Shown: positions 1-11,685 of the stretch, one piece after another
Position numbering within the stretch: the first letter of the stretch is position 1
Layout of the letters: each line of letters starts with the position of its first letter
Source: Topomyia yanbarensis
Taxonomy: Eukaryota; Arthropoda; Insecta; Diptera; Culicidae
Direction of reading: 5' to 3'
Assembly: GCF_030247195.1 (NCBI RefSeq)
Contig: NC_080670.1
Span: 30,924,497 to 30,988,496 of the forward strand
DNA length: 64,000 bases
The notes under the pieces: generated by a model
The model's database searches: none
The model's input: the letters and a program-made list of their open reading frames with translations, nothing else
What the model was told of the DNA's origin: nothing
Made by a program: the position numbers and the translations under genes

Positions 1-535
1 AAACATGAAAAACATGAAAAACATGAAAAACATGAAAAACATGAAAAACATGAAAAACATGAAAAACATGAAAAACATGAAAAACATGAAAAACATGAAA
101 AACATGAAAAACATGAAAAACATGAAAAACATGAAAAACATGAAAAACATGAAAAACATGAAAAACATGAAAAACATGAAAAACATGAAAAACATGAAAA
201 ACATGAAAAACATGAAAAACATGAAAAACATGAAAAACATGAAAAACATGAAAAACATGAAAAACATGAAAAACATGAAAAACATGAAAAACATGAAAAA
301 CATGAAAAACATGAAAAACATGAAAAACATGAAAAACATGAAAAACATGAAAAACATGATAAACATGAAAAACATGAAAAACATGAAAAACATGAAAAAC
401 ATGAAAAACATGAAAAACATGAAAAACTCGAAAAACATGAAAAACATGAAAAACATGAAAAACATGAAAAACATGAAAAACATGAAAAACATGAAAAACA
501 TGAACAACATGAAAAACATGAAAACACGAAAAACA
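1..535 (+). repeat. 9-bp satellite array (ATGAAAAAC)n
   Basis: Nearly perfect tandem copies of ATGAAAAAC, about 59 units, running in from the left edge of the window. A few units carry single changes (for example near 360, 427 and 505). The unit has no stop in the frame reading Met-Lys-Asn, so a 193-codon frame exists, but it has only repeat content and is not a gene. The same unit forms the arrays at 7.6-8.6 and 21.6-27.8 kb. Confidence 0.97.
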
Positions 536-573
536 CGAAAAAGCATAAGCATAAGCATAAGCATAAGCATAAG
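536..573 (+). repeat. Hexamer microsatellite (AAGCAT)n
   Basis: About six copies of AAGCAT directly follow the 9-bp array and end in single-copy-looking DNA. The hexamer shares the 'CATAAG/CATGAA' flavour of the array edge and may be a degenerate offshoot of it. Confidence 0.9.
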
Positions 574-1098
574 AGATCGCCCGTAGTTGCTACTCCGTTA
601 TTGACCAGAACCAAATTAGGTTGCAAAATGTTCATTGGAACAACATGCTTGGGAATAACACGATGAGCCACATTGTACAATCTATTCTGATCCCTGCATG
701 CTGATCAATACCGACGCCGGCTACGTCCGAATGCAGATCTTCTGGGAAAGGAAGGAATGTTAGTCCGATACATGTTGCTACTAGAGACCGAGGAATCCTC
801 TGCATCTCCACATGTATCACGGGAAGGGAAGAGTTGTTAGTAAATGTGTCAGTAGCGTTATCATGTAATAATTGCTCTGGGCAGCCGGCTGCCGAGAATT
901 TGGGAAATTTATCATTTGTTGTATTAATACGATTAGCAAAATGAGCACCTAGAACTCCGGATAGCCGTCTGTAAGGAGCACTGCTTATATTTTTTTTAAT
1001 AATATTCAATCACGCGACGAATTTGTTCGAGGTTTCTATCGTGTCGGTGCTGATTTTACCCGGCGATCGTTTGAATAAAATGCGGAATCTTATACAGA
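574..1098. other. No gene recognised
   Basis: Only short frames with no recognisable domain. A short phrase near 880 (GGCAGCCGGCTGCCGAGA) recurs at about 40,250 inside the repeat copy there, so part of this stretch is repeat-derived. Confidence 0.5.
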
Positions 1099-1762
1099 AG
1101 CTTCATCAGACTCTTCCATAGGTGTCGCGGAGCTAGCGGTTTGGAAGGGAATAAGGTCTAGGATTCGCTTCCAACCCCACACAGCCGACCGTGGAAGTAT
1201 TGCCTAGAAAAGCTAATCTTATCTGCGTAATGGGCCGGATCACTACTTATTGCGACATTATTTGGACTAATTTTGCTATTCCGGCTCTACGATATATTTT
1301 TGGGTTGCAAACTACTGAGTGATAACACGTTATACAGACAAAGAGTTATGATAGTTCGAGATGCTACAAATCAACCAAAGTACCTCCTATTTTCCTTATT
1401 GGACTGTTTGTGAACACGTATACGAACGATTATATCGAACATTGAAGGGAAATCGTTAACCCGATGCACGGGCCTGTTACCAATAACGGAACTTGAAATT
1501 AGATTTGCAAGATCACCAAAACAGATGCGGCGAACCTTCAGTACGCATCGACCCGCGATCATCGACACCAGTCAAATCAAAGTCCCATTGGAGCCAACCC
1601 CCGAACAACAATTCGTCTTTAAGGTATTGTCTTCCCGGCCAGATCCGCTCGCACCCCCTCACTCTGCCACCACCGGCAGAAGGCCAACAGCACCCAGTCG
1701 TCGCCTGTCCAAGGACCAAATGTCATCAATAGACCCAGACTCGCGTGGGGGCATGAGATAGA
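1099..1762 (+). repeat. Dispersed repeat, copy 1 of an unnamed family
   Basis: This stretch is homologous in the same orientation to about 40,061-40,862. Shared phrases include CTTCATCAGACTCTTCCATA, GTGTCGCGGAG, TCTGCGTAATGGGCCGGATC and, at the right end, GACCAAATGTCATCAATAGA followed by ACTCGCGTGG. Copy 2 carries about 190 extra bases between the first and second blocks. No coding domain is visible in either copy, and the superfamily is unknown. Confidence 0.8.
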
Positions 1763-2481
1763 ATTGAACGCTAACCAATGAACATGACAGAAAAACACTT
1801 ATTCTTCGTGCGGACAAAACTGAAGGTAATTGCCAACCGGTCCCCGATCCCTCTCGCGAATTGTCAATTCTCAAACATTATACATGATTGAAGTCATCAT
1901 TCCACTCAAATAAGGCCATGTGTTTTCCCTAAGCACATTGAATGTTCTGTGGGTCAGTTCCCCCGTTGGTAAAACAAACCCCAAACAAACATAGAAATTA
2001 GTTTGCTCAGTCCAAAGAACAGTTAGCCGACCGGCGGATACGTGTTTTTTGCAGTGCCATCACATCAACGAACGCCCAAAATTTACATGCGACAAAATAT
2101 CTGCAATCCCGAATATAAAAGAATCAAAACCTCTACTCCTTTGCAATAAAATAAGAAAGCAATAAAAGCAGTTGAATATCCAAGGCGGCTCATTTTCAAA
2201 GATAGCACCACCGATGAAACACCCAATAAAAAATAGGTGACAAGGGACGCGGACGAAATTAACTGAGCACCGATCGGCTGGTTTGCCACCTATTTTTCAG
2301 GTGAAGAATTTTGGGGCGACACCTGGTAGTCGCTAGTCGCTGGTGAAACACCAATTATTTGAATATGTCAAATTTTCTAATCGCCGTATTTTTTCACTTT
2401 TCGGATCGAATTTTATATTCTGAAAAACCATTTTTCACTATTTTTAGAAAGTACACTGTGTTTCTAGATGTTTTCTGTGCA
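1763..2481. other. No gene recognised
   Basis: Mixed-composition DNA without a convincing coding region, RNA gene or repeat. It ends at the 8-bp target duplication of the hAT-like element. Confidence 0.5.
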
Positions 2482-2489
2482 CTGTCCTT

Positions 2490-2897
2490 CAGGGCAGGAA
2501 ATATTCGAACCGAACCTATGTTCGAATACTTTCAAAGCACGAAGCTTTGCGTTATTGGTTCGTATACACAAGCTTCGCATCACAATCGCTTACCATCGTA
2601 ATTGCGGACATTTGGGCGATACTTTTGCATGCTCTTCGGCGAGGACAAATGAAGCTTCTTGTTCATTTCATTGATGTTCGGAAAGATATGTAAAAGCTTT
2701 TGCGTAGTTTTCGACGAACACGAGCTAAGCTCTTGGTTCGTGTGATCGATATTTTTGAAACATTTACATGGAGCTTCGAAACGATATTCGCGAACACAGA
2801 AAATAAGATTACCTCGAAGTATTTCAGAATCACGAACATCGAAAGATTATATCAATTTAGCATCGCGAGGGCCATCGTTAACATGTTCGCCGGACGA
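2490..2897 (+). repeat. Left inverted arm of the hAT-like element
   Basis: Imperfect inverted counterpart of 6947-7344. Matching blocks include the terminal CAGGGCAGGAAA, GAACACGAG near the middle, CGAATATCG/TTTCGAA and AACATGTTCG at the inner end. Many short TTCGAA, GAAGCTT and CGAAC motifs recur, as expected of subterminal transposase-binding repeats (inference). Confidence 0.75.
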
Positions 2898-5170
2898 TAT
2901 TAGTTTTCTTCTGGGAGGGAGAAACAGACTCAATAAATGTGAATGTCATAGCCAGCCAGAACGAAACTGTCACTCCGAGCCACAAAAAAGTGTTCATGGA
3001 GGAAATGAGAGTATTGTTATCATATGCTTGCTTGAAAATGTTTCCGAACGATGAATTTCCTTGATTTTTTGTCTAGATTGGGTGTAGCAGTAAATATTAT
3101 TAAAGTTTTTTTGTGATTTTAATGCCATTTTGAAATTAGCCAGATAGATTTTTCGGTAATCCGTGCTGCCACAATCAAATAAATTGTATTTCTATGTATT
3201 CAATGATGAATAAGAATTTAGATGCGTTCAAAAGTTTCGAGCATCGTTTTAAGACAATATTGCGATCTTGTTATAATGTAAAATAAACGCTAATTTTATA
3301 TGAAAATTTCAAATAATATTTACATTTTAAGCTCAATGAACTACGCCTAAAATATATTTTATGCTTGTTATAAAACCAGTTATGGAAATGTGACGACGCT
3401 GTAAATGTTCTCTACTCCAAGAAATGGGAATATGGAATCAAAAAATATGCTGTGACGTGCACGTTTTTTGGTAATTCAAAAATACTTTTTGGTTTAAAAT
3501 AATTTATATCATCTTTCTATTTAAAACATGTCATAAAAGCTATTTTCATATCTATAGTAAAGACAAGTAATAATGGTGTAAATCGTGCGAAGAAAGTTTT
3601 AAAAATTTGTGACTGATTTAACAATTTTAGAATGAGTGACACCTTGCTAGTCAGATTTGATGGTTCTCCAGTTTAAAGTTTCTTTTGAGAGTATACTGCG
3701 AAAATGAAAATCATCAACGGCTTAGATGCATGCTAATAAATATAAACAAAGTTTCGAAAAAAATTGGCAAGTTACTTCGACGTGAAGTTTGACATCGACA
3801 TAATATTTTTAATGTTCGGGTGCTCATGCAGCTTAATCTGATGATCAGAATCATGAAAAAATTCCATTTCTATCTATTAGTTAAAATCTTACACTTCGAA
3901 AGTTATTTGCAAAATAACCTTGGCTAAATTTGACAGTTCGACGGTTAAAATTGTTTGATGATGTAAAAAGAAAGGTGGAAACAGTTTTCTGTACTTTATT
4001 TAGGATGGCAATATTTTTCAGTAGTAAATAAAGGGGAAATATAAAATCGAAAACATGTTATATCAAACGTTTTTTCGTTTATTTCATTATATGGATATTT
4101 ACGTTCCAAGGCTGCAGCCGTTCCTATATATATCTACCTATCAAATACCTATGCATTGGTCAACATTTCACAAATCAGATAAACATGCCTCTACCGGCGA
4201 GTTTCCTTATTCAAGGATTCTGTTAGTTAAATTTTTATAAAATTAAATTCTATTTTTCAGATTGAATTTAATGTTGTATCGGTTTTTAATATTCAGTTTA
4301 AGCAATTTTTTAGGAAACCGTGGTAGAATGAAGGAGAAGAACGGCACAAAAATCCTATTTTAAAAGTATAAGATTAGACACATCGTTCCGAAATTTGTCC
4401 CATTTCACTCGAGTACTGGAAGCAAACTGTCGTCTGACTTTATCTTCAAATCAATGTAAAGCACCCGGGAAAAAAACTTTCACTGATTTTATACTGTCCC
4501 AAGATCCTTTCCATCACACGATTGAAGTCATGTGCCGGTAACACGCTTGCATCAATGACACGCAAAAAGAAATTTGCTCATTTATGCGTCGCCCACCTTG
4601 ATTGATTTTGGCTGTCGAAAGTTTTCTTGCTTCTTGACAAGTGCTATTATTTACACTTCGTGCGTAGTGTCTGTTTCTCCCTCCCAGGTTTTCTTTATTC
4701 AAATACCTACCTACTAGCTATGCAAAAAAAGTATATTCTAGACAGAGGCCTTGTATTAAGAATGGAATAGGTGAAAAATAATTGTGACAATGTGTAGCTT
4801 ATGAATGCTGGGGTTAACTGAAAAGTGACGTAACAAGTTTATTTAAGATACCCTACTGATATATTACCAGTAGGGATAAAATCAAGATTTCGCTACAGGG
4901 CGGGGATAAATTTTCAAATGAAATAAATTAGGGCTAGAAAATGAAGTTAAATGCAATGTACACAACGTATTGAGTGGCTCGCTTATCTTAGTCATGTTCC
5001 TATAGTCACCTACCAGTTACGTCAGTTTCTTGAGGATAAAGATATCGATATCCATTCAAAGGAAAAAATCGATTATCAGTTAAATAAATAACGTCATGAT
5101 GTGTATGATTAATCCTAGAAATAAATAGGGAATGTCAATAAACTTTATTATTCCATATCAACATTTGAAT

Positions 5171-5489
5171 AGGGCTAATAAGATTTGTGAACAAACTTTT
5201 GTTTTGCTGATTTCTCTTATGTGGTTTTTGTTTGAGGCGAAACTGAGTCAGTTCCTAACCCCAACTGCTGTCAAAATGTATGAACTGACAGCGGTTGGGG
5301 TTAGAACCTGACTCAGTTTCAGGTTCAAGCGAAATCGCCATTAATTTGTTATCATTTCAACACAGAAAACATTTGAAATCGATTCTACCAAGGGCAAAGA
5401 TGTTGATTCATGTGTATTTTTCATAAAATTCAACTCTGTAGCGGAAAAATGAGCGAAATAAGTTTGTTTACAAAAGTCTCATTAGCCCT
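5171..5489. mobile_element. Small inverted-repeat element (MITE-like), 319 bp
   Basis: Ends are inverted repeats starting AGGGCTAAT(A/G)AGA and continuing to AAACAAACTT. The flanks carry TTTGAA on both sides, with one unmatched T on the left, so the target duplication is only tentative. No coding capacity. The centre holds a strong hairpin (5240-5319). Confidence 0.6.
5240..5319. repeat. Hairpin, 34-bp arms and 12-bp loop
   Basis: Arms 5240-5273 and 5286-5319 pair at 31 of 34 positions (left arm starts AAACTGAGTCAG, right arm ends CTGACTCAGTTT). If transcribed, this would fold into a pre-miRNA-sized stem-loop. Confidence 0.85.
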
Positions 5490-6946
5490 TTTGAAGAATT
5501 ACTATTGTATTGATCTAAAATATGGGTCTTCAATATAATATATCAAAATATGGAATGCGGCAAAAAGCGAATAATAATGGAAAGACAGTATTCGAAAAAG
5601 TTCGAGTTTAGAACGACTTTCATTCTACTTGGAGTTATTTATTTCGCTTCTCATTTTCCGAGATTTCCCTTACATAAAGCATTTCGGCTATAACTGAGTC
5701 AAAAAAAATACAGGGGGCCCTAAGTATTTCTTTCATTTATTTTTTATTAGTAAAAGTCAAATAAGGAAAGATTACATCATAGAGAAGATAAACCAAATTT
5801 TGTCCTTTTCAGAATTGTTTTTGGATTTCCAACAAAAAAAAAATCACTAGAACATTGTAAGTTTTTTGCGTTTCTCCATCAGTAATTAGTTAACAAATAC
5901 AATACAAACAATTTGGAATATCCTTTTCATTATTTATAACAAAACACATGTACAGGAGTCAGGAAATAAATTTCATAAAAGTGGAACATGTAATAAGTTT
6001 AACACTTCATTTATTAAGTGAACAGATTCTGTCGAAAATGTTTGAAAATAAATATTTTGTCTCTTGTGATTAGGTAATCAACCAATAAACTTATAAAACA
6101 ATATTATAAAAATCATTTGGAAGCTTTCCTCTTGGTTTGGTACAGGTGCCTGGAATGCAACATTATAATTCAACTAATGACAATAATAATGGATTCAAGT
6201 ATGTAGGTACTAGGTTAATAAATTCATTTGGTAAAATTAAAAATAACGTTTAACACACAAATCATCGCATATTATTGAGTGAATATGACTAGCCGATTTA
6301 GGAATGTTGCGCAAGAACGTTAGAAATCGCAACAAGTTGAAAACAAAGGCCAATGGACTACGCCTAACTACCCCTCAGTGGATGCAAATAACTGAAGTTC
6401 GCCGTCTAACTGAACTCAGACGTCAGCTGTGAGATTCCATCCGAAAATTGTTCTTTTTAGGAAGAATTTGTTTTAGATAGGTAGATTATTAAGAGAGGGG
6501 TAATGGTTTTAGCGTTAAAAAACACTATTTGCGATTTTTTTTAGAAATTTGGGCGAAGAGAATTGATCAAAACTTTTGTACATTATATTGTATAATTTCA
6601 TCCAAAAGAGTCATTTCACAAAAAAAATAAATTTCACGCTGAAACCCTTACCCCCTTAAACATACTTTATACATCTTCACCTAAACTCCTTGGCAGGGAA
6701 AATATACTCCGATTGAAGAAGAAAAGACGAGTTTGCAATCAAAGTAGCTAGTAAACATAATTGTATTCCGAAAAAAAGAATTTGAATTTCACTACCAATA
6801 CGCTCATTCAAACTCGTGGCTCATAAATTGGTAAGGTATGCGACGCACCTAATCCCTAAATCCTAAATTATAATCTTAAAATAATCCATTTTATTTATAC
6901 TCGAAATAAGATTTACAGTTTATGCTTTTAAGACAGATAGTCACGT

Positions 6947-7344
6947 AGCGAACATGTTCGCGGTGGCCTCATGATGCTGATGCTTGAAGCGATATAAAAC
7001 TTCGATGTTCGCGATTCTCAAATAAACGAGGTATTCGCTTTATATGTGTTCACCGAATATCGCTTCGAAACTCTGTGGAAATGTTCCAAAAACGCAAAAA
7101 CCACGAGCCACGAGCTTACCTCGTGTTCGACGATGTGTGCTTCTAAGGTTAATGTGAACTTTTTCGAACATTGTAAAGAGCGAACTAGATGCGAAGCTCG
7201 CTTCGTCCGAGCAGAGATAAGTTTTACCCCTAAATGTTCGCAGCGATTGTGTCAAACTCATCGATTACATGTGGTATGCTTGAGAAGGTGCTTCGTGAAG
7301 CTTCGAACAGCAATCAATTCATTTTTCGAACTTTTCCTGCCCTG
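6947..7344 (-). repeat. Right inverted arm of the hAT-like element
   Basis: Reverse-complement partner of 2490-2897. It ends with TTTCCTGCCCTG followed by the target duplication CTGTCCTT. Divergence between the arms is considerable, so the insertion is not recent. Confidence 0.75.
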
Positions 7345-7615
7345 CTGTCCTTGCATCGGGAATCGACGGCCCGTGATGCGAGGAAAAGATTTTTTTCATT
7401 TGCCGAAATTAGATTTTCACAAACTGTCACACCTCGCGTCAGTCGAAAAATGCTTTTATAAGCCACTTCACTTTGTATTATCGTTAAATTGCACCGTTAT
7501 TCACACTTTCGATAACCAAAAGGCAGTAAACTGTGCCGTAAATGATTAAAATTAACCGACGCGAAGGGAGTGCTACGAGAGTCAACCGCTCGCGACGAAG
7601 ATACACACTCGAATC

Positions 7616-8555
7616 CCATGAAAACACGAAAAACACGAAAAACACGAAAGACATGAAAACATGAAAAACATGAAAAACATGAAAAACATGAAAAGCACAA
7701 AAAGCACAAAAACATGAAAAACATAAAAACATTAAAAACATAAAAAAAACATGAAAAACATGAAAAACATGAAAAACATGAAAAACATGAAAAACATGAA
7801 AAACATGAAAAACACGAAAAACACGAAAAGCATGAACAACATGAACAACATGAAAAGCATGAATAACACGAAAAAGATAAAAAAAACATGAAAAACATGA
7901 AAAACGCGAAAACGTGAAAAATATGAAAACATGAAAAACGCGAAAAACGTGCAAAACGTGACAAACATGACAAACATGAAAAACATAAAAAACATGAAAA
8001 ACATTAATAAAAACATTAAAAACATTAAAAACACCAAAAACATTAAAAACATTAAAAATATTAAAAATATTAAAAACATTGAAAACATTAAAAACATTAA
8101 AAACATTAAAAACATTAAAAGCATTAAAAACATTAAAAACATTAAAAACATTAAAAACATTAAAAACATTAAAAACATTAAAAACATTAAAAACATTAAA
8201 AACATTAAAAACATTAAAAACATTAAAAACATTAAAAACATTAAAACCATTAAAACCATTAAAACCATTAAAACCATTAAAACCATTAAAAACATGAAAA
8301 AGATGAAAACATGAAAATCACGAAAAACATGAAAACCATGAAAAACATGAAAAACATAAAAAACAAAAATATGAAAAACATAAAAAACATGAAAAATACG
8401 AAAAACGTGAAAAACATGAAAAAACGCGAAAAACATGTAAAACATGAAAAACATGAAAAACATGAAAAACATGAAAAACATGAAGAACATGAAGAACATG
8501 AAAAACACGGAAAACATAAAAAACATGAAAAAACATGAAAACATGAAAAAACTTT
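7616..8555 (+). repeat. 9-bp satellite array with ATGAAAAAC and ATTAAAAAC blocks
   Basis: Tandem 9-bp units on the plus strand. The ends are degenerate ATGAAAAAC units. The middle (about 8005-8290) is dominated by ATTAAAAAC, finishing with five consecutive ACCATTAAA units. One-base shifts interrupt the register several times. The long frames on both strands are products of the repeat, not genes. Confidence 0.95.
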
Positions 8556-8944
8556 TCATGTTTTCTATGTTTTTAATTTTTTCATGTTTCTTTATTATTG
8601 ATCATTTAATATTTATTGTTTACTGACTATTAATTTTTTATTTTTTACTTTTTGCTTGATACTTTTCATATTTACTATTTATTACTTATTGTTCACATTT
8701 TTTTTATGTTTACCAATTTATCATTCCCCATCTCGGCTGTTGATTCTTGTCTCGGTTTTTTGAGATTTTTGATATTTCAAGTTAAGTCGGCTCTATTTTT
8801 AGAATACAATACGCGTTACGGATTGCTTATCTTAATTTTTATCAAAAGCCCTCTAATTTCTTATAACATCTTGATTTTAACTCTTCTGTGTATCTCAGTA
8901 TATTTGTTAAAGTTCATTTTTTCTGAGAACTTTTTTTTATTTCG
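8556..8944 (-). repeat. T-rich, inverted and degenerate continuation of the array
   Basis: At about 8550 the A-rich strand switches from plus to minus: CATGAAAAAACTTTTCATG forms a head-to-head junction. To the right the plus strand is T-rich with recognisable TTTTTCATG-like words that fade towards 8944, where SINE copy A begins. No gene. Confidence 0.7.
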
Positions 8945-9096
8945 ATTATAGAGGCTTTATCCTTAGGGTCATTCGCCTTTTCGGGTTAGAAAAATCTCTT
9001 ATGAACAATTTCTAACCCTATGTGCGGGGTCGGGACTCGAACCCAGGTGCGCTGCGTACAAGAATTTCGATTTACCAACAACGCTACGCCCTTCCG
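8945..9096 (-). mobile_element. tRNA-derived SINE, copy A
   Basis: Reverse-complement copy of the family seen at 38,401 and 57,809. On the minus strand the head carries a pol III A-box-like segment (around GTAGCGTTGTTGGTAAATCG) and a B box (GGGTTCGAGTCC). Then comes the body with GGGTTAGAAATT and TTTCTAACCC, which can pair, and the tail CCTCTATAAT. Its 3' tail faces the degenerate A/T-rich array at 8556-8944. Target duplications are not clear. Confidence 0.88.
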
Positions 9097-11315
9097 AGGA
9101 CTACTTTAGTGGACCTTTTTCGCGAGTTTTATTTCTGCATTCACTCATCCATAATCCTGGCAACCCTGCCAAAACAATCCCCTTCCGACAACCCATTGAT
9201 GCAGTGATGCGGTACATTCCACGGACTCTTCGGAGAGTCCTTGACCAGCAACGAACAGCTCTACCGCGTATTATAAGTTAATAGAGTCGTCTATAGCTTA
9301 AATTGTCACCGCATTTGCTTTGTGTGATGTCAGGAATGTGTAGGGAGGAATGTGAAACGACGCGTCCCTTCCGAATGCGTGAGACGAGACGTAACAATAA
9401 TATTAAATGTCCCTACACCCACACGCACAGAATACAGTCAGGCCTTGAGCGAGGGCTTCAAGCAACATTTATTGGAATTCCTAGCAAATTGGGAATCTGG
9501 TCCGCGGAACCGACTGAAGTTTAATTATGTACCAACACTCCCTTGTTCGAGAGATTCCCGGCCAGCGGTTGGGCGTGAATAATTGGCCACCTTCGCGGTA
9601 ATCGCCGCTTTTCGCTGGATGAAAGTTGAGAAGGGTAATTAACAAAGTTTTCAGCCGAGCGAGCAGGTCAACAGACGATGCAAAGTTTCAGCAACAAATT
9701 TCATCGAGGAATTCCTTATCCATCCGTCCGGGCAAATTTCAATTGAAGATCCCAGTAGGCGTAGGCATCCAAGTAAACTCCAATTCATCACCCCGGTTGG
9801 AAGAGAAAACAATTCTTTGCTGTGATTTTGTGTCATTTTGGAATTGCGCCACTGGACCAAACTGGTCATGGATTGCTGAGTTGCGGACCGGCTGACCACA
9901 TTGTTAAAAAGGATACACTCGAGTAATCAAGGGATTGTTTGAAAGCCGCAGCAGGAAAAAATAATAATAAGACCGAAACAAACAAAATTGCAGTCATGCG
10001 GTGCCAATCATTTTCTGGGGAGAGTTATTCCTGGTCCTAGGTTGAGACTGTTATTTGAAGATGTTCGGGTTTTGAACTATTTTCAGGTGCGCTTCTCTCT
10101 CTCTCATTCCAACGGGGGGTGTTCCAAAAGCAATCCGAAAAAAATCGCAAACCGGACAATGGAAATTGTCGGTCCATCGGATTAAATTCCGTCCAGCTAA
10201 TCCCCAATAATGGATCCGGAACGTGTCGTTAGTTGGATTCCCGCTTGTACCCCTCCGCCGTTATTGATAACTGTGGCCACTCTCACTCAATCGACGTCGT
10301 CCTTGTCGTCACCACAACCGGCAGATGAGGAAAAAGAAAATATAATCCTCTCTAGCTTTGTCGTCGGCGACAAAGGCCGCTTCCATTATTCTTTTTTCCC
10401 GCCTTCGGAGCTTCGTCGTAGGACAAAGGATTGACTAACCGTCGAAAAGTAGGAGAACCAGGTTGAGGTGGTTTTTGACGTCATTCCATTTACTGTAATC
10501 GAGGGGAAGAGGGAATTCGTCACCTTTTGTTGTGAAATAGGTACTCTCAACTGATTGATTACCTTCCGCCAACTTCGGCATTTTCCCACGATCCCAGCAA
10601 TCAAGAAATGTTGATCCAACTACAAACAACAAATCTGCCTCTGACAATTTTCCGCGCTTTAACGAGAGACCTCATTAGCATAAATCATTAGAGTCCTAGC
10701 GTTGCACGGCCAATTGACTTGCTAACAATTCTACCCCCATCCTCACACACACACAAACAGTTTTCCACTTTACAGCAAGTAAATTGGCCAGACAGCCATC
10801 ATTGAGCGTGAAAATTTCAATAAGGATTCCCGCATCAGTTTAAAACAGATCGACCGTGTTTGGCACCCCTCCGGAAAAAACAAATATTCTCTCGAAAGGG
10901 CGCTACCTACTGTGCTACTGTGCTGGTGGTTGAGAGAGATGCTGTTGGGATACAAAAACAACAACCCCCACCCACAACCGATCTCATCCCGTAGGAACGT
11001 ATTTATTCAACCAAACCGGAATTGCATCGAGGGGAATCACGGTGGCCGGTGGTTGTTTTTGAACGAGTTGTTTAATTTGACATTTAACTATTTGTTCGAA
11101 TTACAGTCGGCCTTGGGAAACGAGATCAATGGTCACCCCCTCGTTCGTAAATGAAATCAAGTGAACTGGTTTTGACGATGGAGATGTGAGTCGGTGCGGT
11201 GCGGCACGGCACGGCATGGCACTATTCCGGTAATCTGTGAAATATTTCTTTATATCTGGACACAAATATCAAATCATATAGAGTTTTCGATTGAAGGAAC
11301 TGGTGGAGTTTTCTG
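9097..11315. other. Single-copy-looking DNA, no gene recognised
   Basis: Balanced base composition with no internal repeat seen, but no frame with a recognisable domain. Overlapping frames on both strands near 9626-9899 and 10,386-10,647 are short and match nothing I know. A GGTGCGG/GGCACGGCACGGCA mini-repeat occurs near 11,193-11,222. This could be an intron or regulatory DNA. Confidence 0.4.
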
Positions 11316-11415
11316 CACTGAAATTGCACTTTTCTTGCAGAAGTGTTGTCAAAACACCGACACCATGTTCCATTGATTGGAACTGCAATAAAAAAGTGCA
11401 ATTTCAGTGCAATTT
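11316..11415. repeat. Inverted repeat with 20-bp perfect core
   Basis: TGCACTGAAATTGCACTTTT near 11,316 is matched by its reverse complement ending near 11,415, about 60 bp apart. Likely a short fold-back element; no target duplication identified. Confidence 0.7.
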
Positions 11416-11685
11416 CGGGGTAGATATTTGGCACCGAAAATTTTGTCGGTGGAGCCAGTGCACTCACTAACACCAACAACGCAAACGTCAAAACAACCCA
11501 GCCATGGCCGCTAACAGCTGTTCTTGTTGACATTCGATTTGGTACATTGAAAAATTATACGTGCAGAGCGCTTTTTTTCAAAAATGTTATTTTTTGTGAT
11601 TTGTAATTTTATTTGTGCCAACTGTTTTTCAGGTCAAGGAAAAATAACATTACATTTATAACAAATGGAAGGATTAATATGCACG

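Larger units (their letters stand above)
2490..7344. mobile_element. Long non-autonomous hAT-like DNA transposon
   Basis: The 8-bp target duplication CTGTCCTT lies at 2482-2489 and again at 7345-7352. Immediately inside are terminal inverted repeats beginning CAGGGCAGGAAA, identical for 12 bp and then TTCGAA after two mismatches. The 8-bp duplication and CAGGG start are typical of the hAT superfamily. The ends continue into diverged inverted arms of about 400 bp. The interior is AT-rich with only short unconvincing frames and no transposase motif, so it would depend on a transposase supplied elsewhere, or its gene has decayed. It contains a nested small inverted-repeat element at 5171-5489. 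Confidence 0.85.

Noticed and set aside
5..586. MKN-repeat protein at the window start
   Set aside because: Pure satellite translation that ends as soon as the array ends.
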